Shown here: one piece after another, positions 22,983 through 33,587 of the stretch
How positions within the stretch are numbered: the stretch's first letter is position 1
Layout: every line of letters starts with the position of its first letter
Assembly (NCBI GenBank): GCA_932526585.2
Contig: OW052249.1
Location: 10,012,424-10,076,423, forward strand
Source: Philonthus cognatus
Taxonomy: Eukaryota > Arthropoda > Insecta > Coleoptera > Staphylinidae
Direction of reading: 5' to 3'
DNA: 64,000 bases
Translations under genes and position numbers: made by a program
The notes under the pieces: generated by a model
What the model was told of the DNA's origin: nothing
Database searches by the model: none
What the model saw: only the letters and a program-made list of their open reading frames with translations

Positions 22983-23489
22983 AAATAGGTGGCACTATCC
23001 TCTTGAAATTAGGAATTCATCAATTTAAATGCCAACTTCAACTTTGTATGTATGTAGGACGAACACTTGAAAACTGGCGGAATTTAAGATTTATTGTTTA
23101 CACACGGCACGAAACGGTTTACGTTTACTATATTTTATTGCACAAAGAGTTTTGTGTTCGGGATGTCGAGGGAATGAATATAAAAAAAATACGTTTGCTT
23201 TCTACTATTTGCAATATCGGCTGACACTTTCACCGCACTGAATACAGCTGATGAACTCATTTGTGGATTCACGATATAATATTTTTTGAGGTGTACATAA
23301 TTTGCTTTGATAAGCAATGTTTACAAATTATTAAACCTGAATTTCTAAATATGAATACATGATTAGTTTTTGTAACACTATCTGAAATTATTCATGGAAA
23401 GTGTATATTAAATTGCATACGTTTACTAAACAAAATTGTTGGGTATTTCTCTTACAGATGGCATTTAAAATCAAGTGCATAAAGAGATA

Positions 23490-25319
23490 AAGAGTGATCA
23501 ACAATGATTGTAGACAAGTTAAATTTCCCGCCGAAATATCTGGGGAATTTGATTGCTCCAAGTTCATGCCAAGGAAAAATTAATAAACAGTAACTCTAGT
23601 AACTTTAGTTTGTTATTGATAATGAGCACCTTGTGTCTCGAAATGTATATCTAACATAAAAATAAAAAGTGAAGTAAGGAATAACAGTCTTTCTATTTGT
23701 GAACAGTAACTCGATTTGACATTAGCAGCGTCGTGCGTCGTATTTTGCCATTTTAACACATTCTTCGAATTAAGTTATTTTTCATTTTGTTTCATAGTCA
23801 TCAGTTCTTATCAGGACTACTTTGTATAAGTCTTTGTTTTGTGGTAAGTAATATGCTGTTTTTAAGGTTAGAAAATTAGAAAATTTAAGTTTAATCCTAA
23901 ATTTGCAGATTTTAAGAGAATTCGCTTGTGTTTACCGTGTTGTTTGCACCACAGCATGATGCTTTCATCCTGAAGGCTCATTATCGAAGTGGAACTATGA
24001 ATGAAGATGGCACATGGACTTACTCATTACAATCGTGTCTGAATCAATTTATTCAAGCCTTCCCCGATGTCCACATTCCTTACAAAACATTTTCCTCGCA
24101 TAAAACCCGCATTGTTTACCGTTTTGAGGGAAAGAATTGTATCTGTAAGGGCAAGTCAGCTGAAAGACTGCCTATCTTAACAGAAGAGGTTGTTGGCGAC
24201 ATTCAACAACGACTTGAACAAAGCCCAACAAAATCTTTAAGAAAACTTTCAGCTCAAACGGGTATGTTCTTAATTTTAAGGTGCGCACAAATTTTAATGT
24301 TTAATCCTTTTACAGGAGTATCATATGGGAGTTGCATAAAAGCCGCAAAAAAAATTCTGCATTTGCACCCGTATAAGTTATCGGTAGTTCAACAACTTCA
24401 GCCACTTGATTTCCAAAAAGAATTGATTATTGCAATTGGTTTAATCAGAATTTAAATGATAATGGTATGTTGGACAAGACCTTTTTTACTGACGAGGCGT
24501 GGTTTCACTTGTCAGGATATGTGAACAGCCAAAACTATCGTACGTGGGCTACAGAAAATCCTCATACTTTTATTGAAACGGATTTACATCCACAAAAAAT
24601 TGGTGTTTGGGTAGCAATTTCGAGATGTCTGATAATTGACCCAATATTTTTCAACGAAATAATCAATGCGGAGCGCTACCGAACACTCATTCTAGATGAA
24701 TTTTTGAATCCATTGCATGATGACGAACAGATAATGGGTTATTTTCAGCAAGATGGAGCCACTCCTCATACTGCGTTGGCGACATTAAATTACTTGAGGG
24801 AATTTTACGATGATCGCTTGGTAAGCGACGGATTATGGCCACCACGTTTGCCAGACCTCACTCCGTGCGATTTTTATTTATTCGGGCATTTAAAAAATAA
24901 GGTTTTTAAAAATCGAATGCATACCCTAAACGAGCTTAAAGCAGCAATTGAAGAAGAGATAAGGAACATAAATCCGGAGGAGCTTCAACGAGTATTTCAA
25001 AATAAAAAACGTAGAGTTAACATTTGCCTAGAAAATGAAGGCCATCATTTTCAACATTTATTATAAAATTAGGAATGCTAACTCTACGTTTATTAAAAAT
25101 ACACAAAACCTTAACTTACTTCAATTTACTTTGTATATTTAATTAAAATTGTAAACATTTTATATATAGTTATGATTAAATATTTAATTTATTTTGGGAA
25201 AAAATGTTTGCTACGCCAATGGAAAAGCAATTTAGGGGATTTTCTTTTCATATAATCAGTTGTACCAACATTTTTTGGCGGGAAATTTAACCTGTCTACA
25301 ATCATTGTTGATCACACGT
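23490..25319 (+). mobile_element. Mariner-family transposon, nearly complete
   Basis: The ends are ~45 bp inverted repeats (tgatcaacaatgattgtaga, then ttaaatttcccgcc), bounded by TA at 23488-23489 and 25320-25321. Total length is 1830 bp. It contains one transposase gene on the plus strand. Confidence 0.88.
23928..25066 (+). CDS. Mariner/IS630-family transposase, one frameshift
   Basis: The enzyme cuts and joins DNA at its TIRs through a DDD catalytic triad. The N-terminal part has a helix-turn-helix-like region (PILTEEVVGDIQQRLEQSP, then LRKLSAQTG). A ~58 bp intron (gtatgttc...ttttacag, ~24260-24316) joins QTG to VSYGSCIKAAKK. After LQPLDFQK a one-base shift (~24422, in an A-run) leads to RIDYCNWFNQ and then the intact catalytic part. 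This comprises FFTDEAWFHLSG, FQQDGATPHTA and WPPRLPDLTPCDFYLFGHLK, with 38 residues between the last two Asp. It ends HHFQHLL. The start is uncertain. Apart from the single frameshift no stop is seen, making this the best preserved transposase in the window. Confidence 0.88.
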
Positions 25320-25781
25320 TATGTGAGACAGTAGTGCAAATTTAACGTTAGTTGAGTATATCTTATTATTATTAACATACAATCAATCAATCAATCAGTA
25401 TGTCTAAACATGGTGTTCCAGTGCATTTTTTGCAGACGAAAACCCGACTCATCGGGAAATTTGACGCTGCACAAGTACATAATCGAAATAAACTGTCAAA
25501 GTAAATATCATCTATTTATATTGTTATATTATAATGTGACTACTTCTAAGATTTCCATCCGATGAAGAATCATCCAGAAAATGGCTGGAACAAATGGGTT
25601 TGCCAAATACAAAAATAACCAAAACAATGAGATTGTGATGCAAACATTTTGTTACGCCGATTCCTACGTGGGCGACAAGAGCGACGCGACATGAGCGAAC
25701 AGAGCGACATCAGCGATACGCTCGTATCGCAAGCAGTAGGTAGATTAGAGTGTTCCTACGTGGGCGACAAGAGCGACGCGA

Positions 25782-26094
25782 CATGTTCTCTAAAGAGAAA
25801 AGACGTAAGTTGATGCTTTTGGACAGTTCGGTGTTGACGTATGCGTATTTAAAAAGCAAGACGATTATTGGACGATGTGAAAGAAATGTTATTTATAAAG
25901 AAAGGCCATTATATGGCGAGTTTCATCATCTTAACAGAAGATTGCGGCAGTATCCGGAATTATTTCGTAATTACACGAAAATGACAATTGAAACATTCGA
26001 TTACATTGTCAGTGTACTAAGATCGGATTTCACTTTAAAGACCACCAACTTTCAAAGGCCAATATCATTGGAAGAGCCTTATAGTAACTCTCAG
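25782..26094 (+). CDS. Harbinger transposase, N-terminal exon
   Basis: The ATG at 25782 lies inside a second copy of the TIR sequence (gacgcgacATG). The protein starts MFSKEKRRKLMLLDSS and reads YGEFHHLNRRLRQYPELF, KMTIETFDYIVSVL and TNFQRPISLEEP, the conserved Harbinger N-terminus. A donor gtaagc follows at 26095. The next exon recognised is 27175-28077, beyond an opposite-strand gene. About 30 residues usually found after the EEP motif are not seen in either exon, so a middle exon or segment appears to be missing. Confidence 0.8.
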
Positions 26095-26200
26095 GTAAGC
26101 ATCAACATTTAGTAAGATCAATCTTGACAGCAAATGATGAAAAATAAAAAAGTATTACAATTTGTTCTAAAAATGTAATTTAACAATATTCTTTTATAAC

Positions 26201-26959
26201 TTAGGCTAAGGTATTAAAATGATTAATTAGTACATCTGTCATATTAAGTGAGCTCTGTTCCTGTCCCTCGTTTATTACATATCTGTATTCATTGTACGAT
26301 GTTGGTACATAACTCATTGACGATGCACGTGAAGTTGAAGACTGTCCTGGTGAAGGCATTGGTGAATGACTACCAATATCTAATTCCTCTACAATCAAAT
26401 TTTCTATTTTGCTACGAAGCTTTAATTTCTTGAGAGGGTTCATTAATTTAAAGTAAGGAAGAAGTGATTTAAAAAAAATTCAGATCATTATCCTCTGGTT
26501 CTTTGAGTAGTTCAAGTTTCAACTCCTCTTTCTTTAACAACTCAGATTCAAAAATAGAGAGCGGTCGTTGATTATTTTTCTTTTTTGGGGACCGAACTCT
26601 TTGTGGCGCGACATATACAGTAGTATCCGTTTTACGCTGTTTTGGAGCAGGTGCAGGTAGAATGGCGGATGTAACGACGTCGGCAATCACCGATTCACCA
26701 TCTTCCGTTTCCTCAAGTTGCTCATCCAGTACAGTGTCGTCAAGAGGGGAGACCGGATCTTCCACAGCATACAAATTGGAGCTAGTTGAACGAGGCTTAG
26801 CCATATATTTTACAAATAGCATCGACTGAAAATAAGGCCATTTTCCGCAGTAGACAGGAGACGAATCAGCTGAATCTCCAGATTTTGGAGTAGCTACTTT
26901 CTTGTACTCCCTGTTAAATGTGTCTCTCAAATTTTTCCATTTTTTCTTTACGTCGGTAG
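26201..26959 (-). CDS. MADF-BESS protein of Harbinger, exon 2 (one frameshift)
   Basis: This partner protein binds DNA and is thought to help bring the transposase to the nucleus and TIRs. The exon starts after an AG acceptor (26960-26961) with ATDVKKKWKNLRDTF, the second half of the MADF domain. An acidic linker and a basic PQRVRSPKKKNNQ stretch follow. An eight-T run at ~26470 breaks the frame. Reading one T less continues into FFKSLLPYFKLMNPLKKLKL, a BESS motif, and on to the stop at 26201. The N-terminal half is the exon at 28249-28381. Confidence 0.85.
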
Positions 26960-27174
26960 CTGAAGAAAAATCAAACAATGTTTATATAATAATTTGTTTA
27001 CATACAAATACCTACCGTGTGATACATTACGTTTATGGTCTTGTTAAAAAGACATAAAGTAGGAAAGACATAAATGACGCAGTAGGTCTTTGCGTCTAAG
27101 AAGTTTGAGGTATATTATTCATTCACTAATGGAACATTTACTGTTAAAAACTTAAGTAATCAAAAACCCTCATA

Positions 27175-28077
27175 TTGTTATGTGAATTATATGAGAAAAT
27201 TAAAATTATAACCAATGTCCTTGATTCTAATGATATAATGTATACTTGCACCATTGTCGTTGAAATGTGCAAGTCCATCTGGAAACACTTGCAACCAATT
27301 TACATGCCAGTACCAACTCAGGAGAATATGAAGGAAATTGCTACAGTATTTGGTAACAAATGGGGTTTTGCAAATTGTGTGGGTGCTTTGGATGGAAAAC
27401 ATGTCCGAGTCAAACGGCCCAAAAGTTTGCAAAACATGTATAGAAACTACAAAGGTTTTTATTCAATTAACATGCTGACTGTGACTGATACAAATTACAA
27501 GTTTCTTGTAGTTGATATTGGTGGATACGGCAAAGACAGCGATGGTGGAATGTTTGCTGCTTCGGCCTTAAGTAAACAACTAGAATCTAAAACATATCCT
27601 CTGCCGCCCACACAAAAGTTGCCGAACTCAGAGATTAAAGCAACACATGTTATAATTGCCGACGAAGGTTTTCCTCTGCGACCATACTTATTACGACCTT
27701 TCCCCAGAAACCAGTTGGTTGAGGGTGGTGAGAAAGATGTTTTCAATTATCGATTGGCTAGGGCTCGAATGGTTGTTGAGTGTTCCTACGGAAGTCTTCT
27801 CTCCAAAATAAATATCTTATCATTTTCTATTGCCACCGACATCCATAACACTATACATATAGTCAAAGCCATGACAGTTCTTCATAACATTATCAAGTAT
27901 CGAGATGGGTTTATGGAAGAAGATGTTACTACATTCATTAATGCGAAACGCGATCCAGAAACTGCCATAGAAACCTCAAGAAAAAACAACAACATGAAGA
28001 AACGCGCTAAACAAATTAGAGAGCTGTTTTCTTCATATTTTATAAAAAACCTCCTTCCGCATCAACAGCATGTGTAA
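27175..28077 (+). CDS. Harbinger transposase, catalytic exon
   Basis: This is the DDE_Tnp_4 catalytic domain: VVEMCKSIWKHLQPIYMPVP, then GALDGKHVRVKRP (first Asp), VVDIGGYGKDSDGGMF (second Asp), IIADEGFPLRPYLLRPFP and RARMVVECSYGSLLSKI (Glu). The C-terminus is basic and ends at 28077. The frame is open throughout. The true exon start is uncertain: the first ~25 codons at 27175 do not look conserved and no clear acceptor was found before TIVVEM (~27255). Confidence 0.9.
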   Translation: MLCELYEKIKIITNVLDSNDIMYTCTIVVEMCKSIWKHLQPIYMPVPTQENMKEIATVFGNKWGFANCVGALDGKHVRVKRPKSLQNMYRNYKGFYSINMLTVTDTNYKFLVVDIGGYGKDSDGGMFAASALSKQLESKTYPLPPTQKLPNSEIKATHVIIADEGFPLRPYLLRPFPRNQLVEGGEKDVFNYRLARARMVVECSYGSLLSKINILSFSIATDIHNTIHIVKAMTVLHNIIKYRDGFMEEDVTTFINAKRDPETAIETSRKNNNMKKRAKQIRELFSSYFIKNLLPHQQHV

Positions 28078-28248
28078 ACATTAAACATTTTGTGTCTGCT
28101 GTGTATGCAATGTGTGCACAATCTGCCCTGGTTTAACAGTATTGTAATGTAGAATTGTTGTAAATAAAATCTTTTTTTTTACCATCCAACAACAGTAATA
28201 CACTTTACCATATAGCCTAACGTTTTACTAAAAACATACGATACTTAC

Positions 28249-28381
28249 CACATTCTTGAAGTTCCTCTGCTACTTTATTCCACAATCGCTCGTTCATCAG
28301 CTTGTTGTGGTAATGCTTATCACGCATATTCCACAATGATGAGTGCTTCTGCACCGTTGAAATAATTTCTTCAACGGACAT
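28249..28381 (-). CDS. MADF-BESS protein of Harbinger, exon 1
   Basis: It reads MSVEEIISTVQKHSSLWNMR, then HYHNKLMNERLWNKVAEELQ, the first half of a MADF (Myb/SANT-like) domain. The donor gtaagt (28243-28248) leaves in phase 1 and matches the acceptor at 26960, restoring the MADF signature across the splice. An ATG 12 codons upstream (28417) is an alternative start. The intron (26960-28248) contains the transposase catalytic exon on the other strand. Confidence 0.85.
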
Positions 28382-28439
28382 AATGAACAGACAAGAACAA
28401 AGTTCGTTACATGGCAACCTTACTTTTCTTATAAGTCAC

Positions 28440-28746
28440 ACAAACGTAACCTGCAATGCTTGCTTTTAATCCCAGATCGCTGACATCGGTGGCGCCGTCG
28501 ATATCGTTGACGCGTACTACGTGCGCGACACGGGCGATACAAGCGACAGGATCGACGCAATACGGGCGTACGCGGCGACTGATTTGATATTTCAAAATTC
28601 GCTCGGATCGCCAGCTAACGTCGCGTCGCTACGGTCGTCGACGTAGAACGCTCTAATGCATTTACATTTGTTTGTTAATTCAAAAATCGCTCGTCGCTCT
28701 GTTCGCTCATGTCGCGTCGCTCTTGTCGCCCACGTAGGAATCGGCG
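28440..28746. repeat. CpG-rich subterminal array of Harbinger
   Basis: It contains many gcgac/gtcgc words (for example ggcgccgtcgatatcgttga, cgcgacacgggcgata) and the right TIR. It is probably where transposase or the MADF protein binds. Composition is very different from the AT-rich surroundings. Confidence 0.6.
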
Positions 28747-29382
28747 TAAGATCTGCGCTCAAGCTGTCCCAACTATTTTTGATCAAGAGTACAAAAACAG
28801 TTGCGTTTACTGTAAATCGAGAAAGGGCGAAAGTAATCGACTGTTCCACAGGTATGTGAACAAGTGTTTACGACTTTTATATGTACCTTAAAGATAATTT
28901 AACAGTTTTCAAAAATGCAAAATTTGTAATTTTATGGATGTGGGTAACAAGTTGCCTATAATGTTACGTAAGTTAGGAACGTTTTTAAATGATAACAATT
29001 AATTTGTACTAGGTTCCCCCTACACGATGATACTTTAACAGCTGAATGGTTGAGAAAAATGGACTTAAAAGACTTTTACCCCACATCGCACAGTTTGCTG
29101 TGCTCTAGTCATTTCGAAGACAGCTGTTATCGACTTAATACAGGAAGAAGTGGTGAAAGCTATACCAACGATATTTTCAAATGCGTCTTCGTCTCGTTTT
29201 GCAGGTCTTACATGTTTAATACGAACTACGATAATACATTTTTTAAGATTAACATAATTATTGTAAAAAATGTATTATTTATATAGTTGCATATATCATT
29301 CGATTCAATTATTTACAATTATATATATTTAAATTTATATTGTATACTTTTGTACAAATTATAACTGTATCTGTAAGATATA

Positions 29383-30078
29383 CTGGGTGTCCAAAAAGTA
29401 TGGAAACGGTGAAATATCTGGATTACAACGATAAAAAATACGTGTTTCTTTATTTTTGAAGTTCTATTCAGACATGATATGCAAAACCCACCACTACCCC
29501 CCAGCGTGGTGGAAGGGCAGGTCAGTTTTGTAAACTTAAATGGAAATTCCTACTTTTTAATGCACAATTGTAATCTCCATAAAAACGGAACAGTTTTCCA
29601 TGTTGACCCCCCCCCCCATCCTCTTTGGTGGTTAAAAAATTAGAGATTATATTTCTAAAAACCATTATGCTAAAATTTAAAAATTAATGCCATAAAAGTG
29701 ATTGTTCCTGCCAAGCTTACATTTTTCTTTCCAACAATACTGTAGGTGCGGAGTAAGGGCAATTCGTTGATCATTAAAAAGATGTTCTCTAGAATAGGAC
29801 AGTTTAGAAAATGGACGTTTTCGCAAAGAAATTTAAATTTTTTAACCTATAAGAATTGTGGCGTCAATATGCAAAACCGTTACAGTTTTTATGGAGATTA
29901 CAATGGTGCATTGAAAAGTGGGCGCTTTAATTTAAGTCCACTTCCAACCCTCAAGGGGGTGGGTTTTGCATATCATGTCTGAATAGAACTTAAAAAATGA
30001 AGAAACGCGAGTTTTTATTGTTGTAATCCAACGTGTCGTTCATATATTTCACCGTTTCCATGCTTTTTGGGCATCCGG
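29383..30078. mobile_element. Mariner-type MITE in a THAP-gene intron
   Basis: TA flanks inverted ends ctgggtgtccaaaaagtatg / catgctttttgggcatccgg. The arms extend about 230 bp (including atatgcaaaacccacc and tccataaaaac / gtttttatggaga). Runs of C occur near 29500 and 29610. No coding capacity is seen. Confidence 0.8.
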
Positions 30079-30624
30079 TATATTAGTTCTTTTATTATAG
30101 TTGTAAGGGCTGATTTACTTTTAGCAGGATCACAAGCGCAGGAGCAAAACATGCAGGATGCATCATCGCACGAACTCGACAGTTTACTAGAAATTCTACC
30201 AAATGCAGTAGATGTAACAAGTGAGTCGGCAATGGACTCCGATGCAATTGAAAAGGATGTTGATACCATGAATGGTATGTATATGTTTGAAGTTGGAAAT
30301 TAATAATAAGTATTAATTATTTCAGATAATTGCTTTGCATCACTCAAAAATCCAGCAGTTCCTATGAATCCAAAAACAGCACGGAATATTGTTGCGAATG
30401 AACACCGGTATACGTTTTCACCAAAATCTATTCGAAAGTCTTTGGATAGAGTGAAGAAAAAATTGACTCTAGCACGATTCGAATCCAAAAAAAAGAGCCA
30501 AAAAATTAAGCGTCTACAAAAGAAAGTGGAAACTTTGCAAGATATTGTTAAAGATCTACGACAGAGAAAGTGCATTCCAGAAAGCGGTCTTGCTTCTTTG
30601 GAATCAATTACCGATCTTAACGTT

Positions 30625-30685
30625 TGTTTTTAAACATGTTTAAAACACTATTTTAAAACAAAGTGTTTTAAACATAACAACCCTG
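30625..30685. repeat. Right end of the hAT MITE family
   Basis: The segment tttaaacatgtttaaaacac to acataacaaccctg matches the right end of the MITE at 21565-21986. It directly abuts the last THAP codons and supplies their stop. Confidence 0.6.
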
Positions 30686-30705
30686 GTTATGATTGATCAT
30701 CTGAT

Positions 30706-30880
30706 CATCTAACGAGTGTTTCCAATCCCAGATTAAGCATGAAGTAAAATGTTGAGTTTAGAAAAGCCTGAACATTTGGCTCGGGCATAGCGCAGCAGAG
30801 CGACTGAGACAAATTAGGCTTTTCTAAACTCGAAATTTTACTTCATGCGCGTCTCGTATAAAACGCTGATTTAATGTGAA
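30706..30880. repeat. Palindromic hairpin repeat copy
   Basis: The left arm is aacgagtgtttccaatccca and gcatgaagtaaaatgttgag. The right arm is ttctaaactcgaaattttac and ttcatgcgcgtctcgtataa. The centre reads catagcgcagcagagcgact. Confidence 0.85.
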
Positions 30881-30984
30881 ATGGTCTATAACCAACCCAT
30901 TAGCAAGTGAAATAAGTTTAGTACGACAATCATCAATTCTTTAAATGGCGGAAAAAGTGCTATAATGAACATATATATTATTTT

Positions 30985-31570
30985 TGTATTAACGACGTGA
31001 ACACTATCTACTGTCAATAGCACTGCTCAAAAATTGACAGCAGATGGCGTTCACATCGTCAATTTATATGTAAATTACACATGACTACTAAAATGGTTAT
31101 AGATGTTTAGTTTTCTTCTGGATTTTAAACAGCACAATCAATTGACATTTATAATAGTCAATTTGTGAGTACAATAGACAAGACTATTGGCAATAGATGG
31201 CGTTCACGTCGTCAACCTAAATGTAAATTACATATGACTATTAAAATTGCCAATTTATAGTGCAATTTGGAATCCAGAAGAAAACTAACCATCTTTATTC
31301 ATTTTAATAGTCTCATATGTAATTTACATTTAAAATAACGACGTGAACGCCATCTACTGTTAATAGCTGTAACGATACTACTCAAAAATTGGCAGCAGAT
31401 GGCGTTCACATCGTCAATTTATAAGAAAATTGCATATGACTACTAAAATGGTTATAGAAGTTCAGTTTCCTTTTGGATTTCAAAATTCACAATCAATTGA
31501 CATTTATAATAGTAATTCTGTGAGTACCATCGACAATGCTATTGGGAGTAGATGGCGTTCACGTTTTCTG
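30985..31570. repeat. Direct and inverted repeats around gatggcgttcacgtcgt
   Basis: Segments 30985-31200 and 31345-31560 are direct copies (gcagatggcgttcacatcgt, then actactaaaatggttataga). Between them 31240-31345 is inverted (tcatatgtaatttacatt...). The word gatggcgttcac or its complement occurs about six times. Confidence 0.8.
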
Positions 31571-31652
31571 GATTTTCTTCTGGATTTTCATATTTTTTTT
31601 AAGAATATTTTTTTCTAAATTCAATGATGTATCACACTTATAGTTTATTATA

Positions 31653-32124
31653 CGGGGTGAGCGCAACTCGATGTCTCCGCTCTATTATATGAAAAGGAAA
31701 AACGATAGAAAAATCTGAAATCTAAAATCAAATGACAACAAAACAATATTTGTTAACCATTAGTTTAATTATTGACAGGTGCGGCTTTGTTATTTGCTTC
31801 CAAAGGCTACTTGTTTAAGTCGTGACAATTTGGAATTTTTGATAATACTTTTTTTTAAGTTTGCTTTTAATTTTTTAACGAAAGAAAATAGCAAATTTTT
31901 TTCTCTACAAAGTTCAGAAAAATTAGCTCTTTTGAAATATCCAATAATATAGGTATGTTTCTGGGGAAAAAATATTCGATGACATCATTACTTCACTTTC
32001 AAAATTTAGAAAAACAAATTTTGGATGAACCTTACTTAATCCCATTTATGAACCTCTTTTCAGATTTTTTCTATCGGTTTTCCTTCTCTTTTAATAGAGC
32101 TGAGACATCGAGTTTCTCACCTTG
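31653..32124. mobile_element. Mariner-type MITE, 472 bp
   Basis: It is bounded by TA with ends cggggtgagcgcaactcgat and its inverted match ...catcgagtttctcaccttg. Arms are about 70 bp. The interior is AT-rich and non-coding. Confidence 0.8.
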
Positions 32125-32285
32125 TACATTTTATATGTACAATGTTAATCTTTTGTTTTCGTAAAGAGTGCCTTGGAAACAGTTGAGTAACTCACTTATT
32201 TGACAACTCCTAAGACCCATAATTTGCTTACATATCACCCCTGAAGACGGGCATCCAACGATACATATTTTACCAATTGTGATGT

Positions 32286-32490
32286 ATTTTAAACTAACGA
32301 GTGTATTCTACTCCCAGACTAAGCATGAAGTAAAATTTCGAGTTTAGAAAAGCCCCGCGTAGAAAATTTGTCGAGGGTCGCGCAGCGCAGCGTAGAAAAG
32401 CCCCGTGAAAATGTTCTACGCGGGGCTTTTCTAAACTCGAAATTTTACTTCATGCGCCACGCGTATAAAACACTGATTTAAAGTGAAGTT
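32286..32490. repeat. Palindromic hairpin repeat copy with a nested inner stem
   Basis: The outer arms are gcatgaagtaaaatttcgag / ctcgaaattttacttcatgc. The centre holds ccccgcgtagaaaatttgtc and its partial complement gttctacgcgggg, so a second stem is nested inside. Confidence 0.85.
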
Positions 32491-33578
32491 AAAAATGCAC
32501 TGAAAACCAACCCAACTTCGATATTTTTTCAAAATTAGATGTGTTCTTTCCTATCCATGCTGTAAATCTTCAGATTTTCGTTGTTTTCTTGTAAAAAAAC
32601 GTCTATTCCCTGTAGTCCTTCGGTCTCCGAAGACCATGATTGGTCCTTCGAGCTGTAACCTTTGTAAAATGGTAATAAACTTAGTAAACTTAGTAAAGTG
32701 ATCCTTCAATTTGAAACTTCTAAGAACGAGTGTTGTCCACTCCCAGACTAAGCATGAAGTAAAATTTCGAGTTTAGAAAAGCCCCGCGTAGAACATTTTC
32801 ACGGGGCTTTTCTAAACTCGAAATTTTACTTCATGCGGCACGAGTATAAAACACAGATTTACAGTAAAGTTAAAATATATAACGTTTAGATGTGATGATC
32901 AATATTTACCGAGATGTAAACGTCAGATACGTTTTAAAAAATTCTATTGACCTAAAATTGTACACGTAGACATAATTTCGACTTTATTTTACAAATGTCG
33001 TATTAATTATTATTACATTTTTAATAATTTCAGAAATATCAAAAGATAACGCTACGCGCCGGCTGAAAACAAATGGACTTCTTACTACCTGCTAATATCG
33101 GGTTGACATTGACATAAAAAAATGCGGTTGGTGTTCATAATGGATTACCCCCTGAGTGCTCGGTCTCTTTCCCCTTACCCTCCAACATTTTAGGAAAGAG
33201 AAACCGGAAGATTTTAGATATTTTCGTGTCGTCGCGTCAGCGGCAGTGCCGGTAGCCGCAAGGTTGTATAATGATTATAATTTTGTTGAGGGTATTCAAG
33301 TTCGATTTTTATTGCTCAGCAAAAGAGCGATGAATACACTATAACATATTATTTTCTCTACACAATTTTTCAATTAATTTAAAACCAATTTTAACTAACT
33401 GAAAACTGAAACTTGAAAAAATTGTGCCATTCGCATATCAAGACATGGGGTTATGAAATTAAATTGATATACCATAAATTTAATTTCATAACAAGACTTT
33501 ATTCTATTTATTATGTGTGTGTGCCATATACGCAAAATGTACCGCTATGTACAGGGTGGCCCAAATTGGATGTTACTA
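32418..33578. repeat. Tandem duplication, copy A
   Basis: From cggggcttttctaaactcga to acagggtggcccaaattgga. It repeats as copy B at 33588-34790. It contains one hairpin copy (32728-32870), the stretch gccggtagccgcaaggtt and a 28-bp transposon TIR end. No credible gene is seen. Confidence 0.88.
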
Positions 33579-33587
33579 ATTTTCACG

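Larger units (their letters stand above)
25655..28746. mobile_element. PIF/Harbinger transposon, two-gene
   Basis: The terminal inverted repeats begin cgccgattcctacgtggg and continue as cgacaagagcgacgcgacat for at least 54 bp, with the same sequence reversed ending at 28746. Flanks are TTA on the left and TAA on the right, so the usual 3-bp TWA duplication is not perfect. The sub-ends are CpG-rich arrays of gcgac words. It encodes a DDE transposase (plus strand) and a MADF-BESS protein (minus strand), the standard Harbinger pair. Confidence 0.92.
25410..30633 (+). pseudogene. Two-THAP-domain gene, five exons, split by a Harbinger transposon
   Basis: THAP domains are C2CH zinc modules that bind DNA, found in host regulators and P-element-like transposases. 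Exon 1 (25410-25474) starts MVFQCIFCRRKPDSSG. Exon 2 (25551-25654, resuming at 28747-28851) holds the rest of THAP domain 1 and the start of domain 2 (SCVYCKSRKGESNRLFHR). Exon 3 (29013-29204) gives FPLHDDTLTAEWLRKM and LLCSSHFEDSC. Exon 4 (30128-30274) is acidic. Exon 5 (30326-30633) is the coiled coil (RKSLDRVKKKLTLARFESKK) typical of THAP proteins. All intron borders are GT-AG with matching phases. Damage: TGA at 25636 where a zinc Cys is expected, the 3.1 kb insertion, and a frameshift near 29150 before AIPTIF. The 3' end runs into a hAT fragment, so later parts may be lost. Whether it was a host gene or a P-like transposase cannot be decided. Confidence 0.82.

Noticed and set aside
32225..32270. 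ctgaagacgggcatccaacga as a second hammerhead
   Set aside because: No GAAAC follows a closed stem at the right distance.
33156..33344. Open frame within the tandem duplication
   Set aside because: Copy B carries indels that break the same frame, so there is no sign of coding constraint.
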